Source of the DNA: Epithemia pelagica
Taxonomy: Eukaryota > Bacillariophyta > Bacillariophyceae > Surirellales > Surirellaceae
Direction: 5' to 3'
Assembly (NCBI GenBank): GCA_946965045.2
Contig: OX337231.1
Span: 3,720,001-3,784,000, forward strand
Length of the DNA stretch: 64,000 nt
The translations under genes were made by a program, and so were the position numbers. The notes under the pieces are model-generated. The model had not been told where the DNA came from. It saw nothing but the letters and a program-made list of their open reading frames with translations, and searched no databases. The stretch's first letter is position 1. Each line of letters opens with the position of its first letter. This document shows, piece by piece, positions 57,791-64,000 of this stretch.

Positions 57791-58276
57791 GAGGCCACTA
57801 AACATGATACTCAGTGAGCCAAACCCTTGGTCACGTCGCTCGCAAAATGCCGTGCTATCTGAAAATGGGTTCAGCGGTTCATTTTTCCTTTTCACTATTG
57901 CCTACCATTCAGTTATTGACACGCTCACCACCATCATAATTCTTTTGGACCTACTTCCAAAGGATGCTCTCATAAAGCCCAAAGTGGTATCATTAGATCG
58001 ACCACCAGCCAATTCCCCGATCGATATATATTATGGTGAAACAAGAAGTCTTGTCGGAGACATATCTTTCAATTATAAAGGTGTTTGCGCCAATGGATTT
58101 CTTATTTCTTCCAAGGAATATGGCATTTAGCTTTCAAATATATGTAGGACTGGTAATTCGGTCACGGACAAAACATGTAGAATGAATTCCGCCTCGAGCG
58201 TTGTGCAGGGCCGTTTAGAGGAGCATGTCGAATAGTCGTAGGTGTTTGGATCTCACAGTGATATTTTATTTTATTT
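57791..58276. other. Intergenic between convergent genes
   Basis: A 108-residue frame at 57804-58130 has no family resemblance and probably reflects 3' untranslated sequence. Confidence 0.4.
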
Positions 58277-59659
58277 TTACAAGGAACTCGTCATGGGTCG
58301 ATAGACAAAGGACGCCACTTGTGGCTTGCAGCACCGAGAAAAGAGTTCATCGTTTTGGAGACCCAATGTCTTGCTGTACAGCAAACGATAGAGCCGTTTG
58401 TTCATGGTTCCGGTACCTGGGTAGCTGCTTAGCAAGGTTGCCCATCGATCTCGCTCCGAGGGGGTTTCAAAGTTTTCCAGTTTCACATGCAAATCCGAAT
58501 ACCAATGCATACCTGTAATCGTTTTGCCATCCTCCGTGGGTGCGGATTGGACCATCTTGTACAAGGCCTGTGCACGATCCATCACCAAACAGACGCCGAG
58601 AATACGGGCAATCCGTCGCGGTTTGAAAATCTTTTGTATCGCGTTTTCAAATTCGACCGAAAGTTCCTGTTCCTCCCATTCATTGACGAGTTCGTAGAGC
58701 AGCGTCAGGCACGATTTTCGGTCATGGTTGAGTTGCAAGACCCGAGGGTTGGTAGGATCATCTCGAAACAAGAGGTACAAGTTCTTGGCCCATGTTTCGG
58801 GATCTTGCGATCCCCGATCCTTGTACAAACGCGTCAGCCGGTCTTGAAACGACGGTTCATCGTAAATATTGACAAAGAGTTGGACGATAAGGTTGGGATC
58901 GGACAATCCGACTTTGGCACGTTTGAGACGCTCCACAAACTGATTGTTTTCTTGTGCCGTCTCAGCGAGCGTGGGACCCGGGGCTCTTCGTTTCGTTCCC
59001 GACAACACCACGGTGCTAGTTGTCTGTGGTGGCGGCTGGACAAAGGTTGCCAAGGCTGGAAGAGACCAACGGACAATATCCGCGTCTTGGAGCAGACCAA
59101 AGGCCTTGGAATGAATAATCTTGTAGAGACGGCGATTCATGGTGGGCGAGCCTTGGTACGTGGTCAAGGCCATTTTGAGATTTTCCAAGGCCTCGTCCAG
59201 GTGCGAAGGAATGGAGGTTGCTTCCATCGAATTGTCTTTTTGCTCTTGTTCGAGCAGTGCGACATGTTGTTTGGCATACCAATGCATCCCATAAAAGGTG
59301 GAGGATGGTAGCTGCATTCGATACAAGGACTGGGCACGGTCCATGACAAGACAGATAAAGAGAATTTTGCGCAAGCGCGATACTTGAAAGACGTGGACAA
59401 TGTCTTGTTCAAAGTCGTCTGGACTCGATGCCGTTTCCCAGGCATTGACCAGATCGTACTCCAACTGTAGGCACTTTTTACGATCTCGGTTGAGCAGTGA
59501 GGCATGCGGATGGGTCGGATCCTTACAGAGTGTCTGGTAGAGATTCTGGGCCCATGGTTCGGGAGATTGATTTCCCAAATCATGGTACAATCGATTCAAA
59601 CTTTCTTGGAAGGAAGGTTCCATGTAGGCAGTGAGAAAAGACTGAACGGTCGTCGACAT
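58277..59659 (-). CDS. Unknown-domain protein B (two domain copies)
   Basis: 460 aa, single exon from MSTTVQSF. It consists of two tandem copies of a ~190-residue all-helical-looking domain, residues about 5-205 and 258-455, joined by a Pro/Ala and basic linker (GTKRRAPGPTLAE). Matching blocks in both: EPSFQESLNRLY / EPSFQDRLTRLY, WAQNLY / WAKNLY, LLNRDRKKCLQLEYDLVNAW / QLNHDRKSCLTLLYELVNEW, ICLVMDRAQSLYRM / VCLVMDRAQALYKM, GMHWYA / GMHWYS, and TMNRRLYKIIHSKAFGL / TMNKRLYRLLYSKTLGL. A third copy is in the gene at 53440-55281. I do not recognise the family. The invariant MDRAQ-LY, GxHWY and RRLYRLLYS motifs suggest a binding surface. It is the nearest neighbour of the UIM gene and convergent with it. 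Confidence 0.8.
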   Translation of the reverse strand: MSTTVQSFLTAYMEPSFQESLNRLYHDLGNQSPEPWAQNLYQTLCKDPTHPHASLLNRDRKKCLQLEYDLVNAWETASSPDDFEQDIVHVFQVSRLRKILFICLVMDRAQSLYRMQLPSSTFYGMHWYAKQHVALLEQEQKDNSMEATSIPSHLDEALENLKMALTTYQGSPTMNRRLYKIIHSKAFGLLQDADIVRWSLPALATFVQPPPQTTSTVVLSGTKRRAPGPTLAETAQENNQFVERLKRAKVGLSDPNLIVQLFVNIYDEPSFQDRLTRLYKDRGSQDPETWAKNLYLLFRDDPTNPRVLQLNHDRKSCLTLLYELVNEWEEQELSVEFENAIQKIFKPRRIARILGVCLVMDRAQALYKMVQSAPTEDGKTITGMHWYSDLHVKLENFETPSERDRWATLLSSYPGTGTMNKRLYRLLYSKTLGLQNDELFSRCCKPQVASFVYRPMTSSL

Positions 59660-61305
59660 GGTTCTGGGTTTTGTTTACAGGTAAGGAGGGTGTGTGTTGC
59701 TTTTGCGTTTTTGAATGGTTTGGAGTTGTGAGAGCATCGTGGATATTTTTTGTGGTGATGGAATCCCCGAGTCGCGAACTGCTGCGAGCGGGGCTTGCGG
59801 GCTTGTTGCGAGACGCTCTATCTCATTGTACTCTTTTTCTGACAGTCCATGACTTGCGACAAGGTTGCGACCGCAGGATGCAATCCCACAAAATGGGAAC
59901 ACCATGACTGTCATGTTCTCCTGTGCCGTGGTCGATTATGGATGATGGGAATGATGTCCCTCATCAACTTCCCCCACGATGTTGAATCGTTGTTCTCTTC
60001 TAGTAGAGACACTTGCAATCGCAAGAGACCCAATACGACCCATCCCAGAGGAACACTTGTGCCTCGCAACTCGCAACATAGTATTGGACTCCTACTGTTG
60101 GAGCGAACGGCAAAAGAGCCTCCGAGCAAGGTGGAGAGGATACAATCCCATCATACAGGATGAAAAGACCATGACTGTCCTGTGCCGAACTGACACAGAA
60201 AAGGATTGTAGGGATGCCACTCGGCATCGCAAGCAAAAAGAGAATGCCAATGCCACGTCTTCGAAACAAGAGTTTGCAATCTTCTCTCTGGGCTAGAGAA
60301 GACATGACAAACACCACCAGCATCTATATTCCGCTTTACTCGTCGAGGTGTGTGAAAAAAGCTGCGTTTGCTCTCCTTTGACATTTCCTCTCGTACTAGT
60401 AGGTAATACGTTGTCAGACAACAAGAAACTATGGAGCATAGTTTTCTAGAACACACCGCCCGGGGAAATCATAAAGAGAGAGAGACAAGGACATTTTCCT
60501 CTCATCAAGTTTGCCATTCTGGTTCGCACCATGAAGGAGGGCATGTCTTGTGCAAGTCGAAAGTCAATCTCGTTTCTCGTTTGTCGTCCACTCCGCGAAG
60601 GCTATCCACAGGGTAGTGCGTGGAAACGGGTCCGCGCCCTTTTTCCCCCAACCAACAACGGACTCGGTTGGGGGATGGGGCAATGGCCCAGCAGTCTGTC
60701 CGTCGGCCATCCACGACCGGCGAGGCGTGGATTGTTTAGCGAATGCGATTTGGCGGTTGTGGGCGGGAACGTGGCTCGCCGTTCGCACCAAGTCTAGTAT
60801 TGCCCCAGCAGGTGGGCGGGCGTGTTGCGGTCCATCGTCTCGTGTTGTGGAACCACAATAGAAGACAAAAGAGCCGGTGCCGTTCGCACGGCAACAAGAG
60901 TCCTCAACAGTGCTCGCCGGAATCGAAAATTCCTCTTGTCGGACTTTGGCGCATCACAGCTCCCTTTGTGTGTGTAAATTGTTATTGAGTGTTGTATTGG
61001 GGGCAAACGATACTCTCTATTGATTGTATATACAAGAGAAGAGAACGACTACTACTAGCGACAACACCAACCACCATAAGTCCCTGGCTTAGAAAGGGCG
61101 AGCCCATTTTTGTTGGTGTGTGTGTGTGCTTGCACTGTCGATAGCCTTTTGCACCTCTTCTTCTTCGAAAGCCAGCAAAAACAAAACACTACTCACTCGA
61201 TTTGAGTGACATCCTTCATCGGGAGATCCTCTAGTTGCCAACAACAACAACACAACAACAACAATTTGCCACTCCTCTCCAGTAGAATAGTCTCTTCGTT
61301 ACAAG
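59660..61305. other. Intergenic, 1.6 kb
   Basis: No gene recognised. A short hairpin, CCCCCAACC...GGTTGGGGG, lies near 60647-60676. The last 150 bp are probably the leader of the next gene. Confidence 0.45.
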
Positions 61306-64000
61306 ATGACCTATCGGCCCAACCTCCAGTATGGTTCGCCGCCGCAACCACCACCACGACACTATTCATCGCCACCATCCTCCTCCTCCTCCTGGACGAA
61401 CCACAAACACAACAAGAGTGCCGCTTCGCCGACCACGTACCAACAACAACAGCGAACGACATACTACTCTTCCAATCCGTACCAAAAAGCCATTCATAAC
61501 AACCACAATCCTCGCAGCAGTCCTCCTCCACCTCCTTCCTCTTCCAGAATGAGCATGAGGAGCAGTACAAAGACCAGTTCTTCCAGTGTCTCGTCACCAC
61601 CACCAACCACCAGAGCCACAACCTCTGCTTCTTTGTATCATTCGTCTCCTCCTCCTTCCACTCAACGAACCACTACAACGTTGCCTGCGGCTACCAAAGA
61701 TGCTCTTGTCGTGACCACCACCACTACCACAAGGACCGCCTCGATGCGGGGAGAAAAGGAGGATCCTCCTCCTCACAGTAGTAGTAGTACGACAGTCATG
61801 AGTCCTCCTCCTCCTCCTCCTCCATCTTCTTCTCATTCTCACCAACCCAGTTCCCCCACGTCCTTGTCCACTTCGACCGTCACGGACGATCCCACCACCA
61901 TGACGGGCACGACCGTGACCAGTATGAGTGCCACCACGGCCAAGTCGTCGTGGCGGACGCCAGGTCAAACCTTAAGGGCGCACTTGTTGCAACGCGATCA
62001 AGAGCAGCAACAACAACACGGCAACAAACATTCCTCCAAGGATGGTGCTTCCTTGCTCATTAATCCAAATTGCAGCATTGAAAAGTATCATCAAGTTTCC
62101 GAAAAGGCAAGTGTCTGTGTTCGACTAGTAGTACCTCGTAGCAGCATTGCTTTTTGTATTTGTGTTTGGAGGGGCATGGATCTCACACATTTTCTTTCTT
62201 TCTATATCCATACGATGATACACCATTGGATGGATTCTGGGTCTTTATTGTTGTGGTTTCGTTTGGGTGCGTGTGTTTGTGTTGTTGTTCTTTTCTCTCT
62301 ATTGTTATTATTATAATGACAGGTATTGGATCAATTTTTGCAACATCCGATTGAAACACGAGAGGAATTGTTGGAAGCCTATTTGGTCGGAATGCGATTG
62401 CTGCAATTTTTGCAAGAGGTCCTGCCCACCCATCCCGAATATCACAGTCATTCGACGACGAATCCAAACAAGGAGGAGGAGGAGGAGGATCCCACAACGT
62501 CCTTGGATTCCTACAGTCAATCGACGGCACAAGAATTGACTCGGTACCTCAAAGAAATTGCCCTCATGATTGATCAAGAAGAACACGAGGCGTATATTAC
62601 ACGTGTCTTGGTGCAATCGGGCGGTGTCAGTGTCACGGGAGACGACGAAGAGGACGACGACGAAGAGCACGAGGACGAAGATGATACCACCACCAAAGAT
62701 GCATCCACGATTCAAGGACAAGCCTTTTTGCATTCCACCCTGTCCTCCCATACCACGGCCAGTACCATGATCACCGAACAACAATCCCAATCTCCTCGCA
62801 GCAGCACCAACCATAACAACACTTCGGCTTCGACGGCCTTGTTGCCACCCACAGAGTCACAAGGATCCTCTAGTTCGGAATCCACATCCTCGTCGTCACC
62901 CTCTTGGCCACCACGCGCCACGACAACGAAACCAACCCATCCACAACAACCACGACCAGACCCCAATGCCTTGTCGTCTCGTCGTCCAGTCTCGTCGTCC
63001 AATCCTACTACTACTGCTACGACCCAAGAAGAAGCACCCATTCGTCACGAGACACCAGCCGATCGACGACGACGACGATTGCAAGCCGTGTCCTCCTCGT
63101 CCGACAGTACCATGACGGGAAATGTGTCCTCCTTGTCGCCACCTCCGCCGCCACCACCGCCCGAACAACAACAAAGGCAACCACAACAACAATCTTCTCT
63201 GTCGGCCACCAAATATCCCCATCGTCAGGCGTCTTCACCAGCCGCAACCACAACCACAACAAGAAACACTCCAACACAGCCATTGCAATCCAACAAGAAG
63301 AAAACAAATAGTACGTTATGGACCGCGCCCTCTACTTCGGCCACTTGGAAGGACTGGACCGAATCGTCCCTCCGAGGGACCTTTACGGAAGAAAAGAAGG
63401 ACGATGGTTCCTTTGACTACCATGAGAATGGCAGAACGAAACAGCAACAAGAAGTCATAAACAGAGAGGAGACGGATGATGATGATGATGACGACGAAGA
63501 CGGTGATGAACACGATGATGATGATCAAGATACCGTAGAATGGAGTGCCTTTAGCGTGGCCACATCGCAATTGTTTGCCGATCATTCCAATACACCAGCA
63601 AGCAAACGACAACAACAACAATCGTCACCGTCGAAACAACAACAGCCACAAAACAGTGCAACACAACATGCAACACCATCATCTTCTTCCAAATCGAAAC
63701 AGATATCGTCACCAACCATCATCAAGAAATCGACGTCGCGAAATCAGACCAGTAAAGGCAGTAGTAGCAACAGTGCTACTGCTGCTGCTGCAAGTCCACT
63801 GACTCGAACCAATGGCCACAACAGTACTACCAAGAACAACAACAACAGTCCAATCGAACTGCAACGGCAACGGTCGCCACCCGCGCCCTTGTCGTCTTCG
63901 TCCTCTTCTCTCAAGAATGTTCGTGACATGGAATCCAAGATTGAACAACACCAACAACGTGGACATCGCAATCCATTAGATTTGTATTCCAAGGCCGCCC
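61306..64000 (+). CDS. Large low-complexity protein, 3' end outside window
   Basis: Exon 1 61306-62106 and exon 2 from 62323, open to the window edge (at least 826 aa). The 216 bp intron has a GC donor (AAG|GCAAGT) and ends ATGACAG; keeping it would introduce a stop, and phase 0 joining restores a coherent helix across the junction (YHQVSEK|VLDQFLQHPIETR, then LLEAYLVGMRLLQFLQ). This helical stretch, with LTRYLKEIALMIDQEEHEAY, is the only ordered-looking part. It may be an all-helical interaction domain; I cannot name it. The rest is Ser/Pro/Thr/Gln-rich with acidic runs (residues near 400 and 650). Basic RRRRRL near residue 515. Probably cytosolic or nuclear scaffold; function unknown. Confidence 0.7.

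Noticed and set aside
57804-58130. 108-codon frame after the UIM gene
   Set aside because: No family resemblance, starts 14 bp after the previous stop and lies between convergent genes; likely 3' untranslated sequence.
60647-60676. GC-rich hairpin resembling a bacterial terminator
   Set aside because: Eukaryotic context, no adjacent gene end and no U-tract; probably chance inverted sequence.

Overview
The window looks like nuclear DNA of a diatom, most likely a pennate one. The evidence is eukaryotic gene structure (short introns of about 80-220 bp with GT-AG ends, one GC-AG), many Gln/Asn/Ser/Thr-rich proteins, long TTG/CAA tracts, and above all an expansion of a domain I recognise as DUF6824 (an ADVLLGRGKG-type start, GGRFL in the middle, YEVSD-ARxKVSQ|ALRHRR at the end). 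I know this family mainly from diatoms and other stramenopiles. Species cannot be fixed from the sequence alone. No rRNA, tRNA or CRISPR was seen.

Layout. 1-8.7 kb: a tandem duplication of a unit made of a helicase-associated-domain (HA) gene plus a DUF6824 gene. The left HA copy is broken, and a ~300 bp segment is present in opposite orientations in the two units. 8.8-14.6 kb: a second segmental duplication carrying a GNAT acetyltransferase, degraded on the left and intact on the right. Between the copies lie a frameshifted nuclease/kinase-like gene and a 793 bp terminal-inverted-repeat element with a TTA target duplication. 14.9-17.9 kb: a secreted, membrane-anchored NikA/peptide-type solute-binding protein whose two halves are in circularly permuted order, with an inverted truncated copy of its tail next door. 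20-36 kb: five more DUF6824 genes, a divergent intronless relative, a 472 bp second DNA element, and an SRPBCC/START-like protein. 38-50 kb: a four-exon very cysteine-rich small protein, a cytochrome P450 with a 56-unit CAA tract, a convergent pair of paralogues of unknown function, a low-complexity protein and a kelch protein. 53-60 kb: two genes sharing an unrecognised ~190-residue domain (one copy in one gene, two in the other) flank a UIM plus ADP-ribosyltransferase-like gene. 61.3 kb to the end: a large low-complexity protein cut by the window edge.

Seven DUF6824 genes plus one divergent relative lie in about 35 kb. All seven canonical members keep an intron at exactly the same codon, so the cluster grew by gene duplication rather than retroposition. 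Their basic stretch just after the domain and acidic tails would suit nuclear regulators, but that is inference. The best candidates for undescribed biology are the permuted binding protein, the DUF6824 array, the unknown-domain/UIM/ADP-ribosyltransferase cluster, and the 27-cysteine protein.
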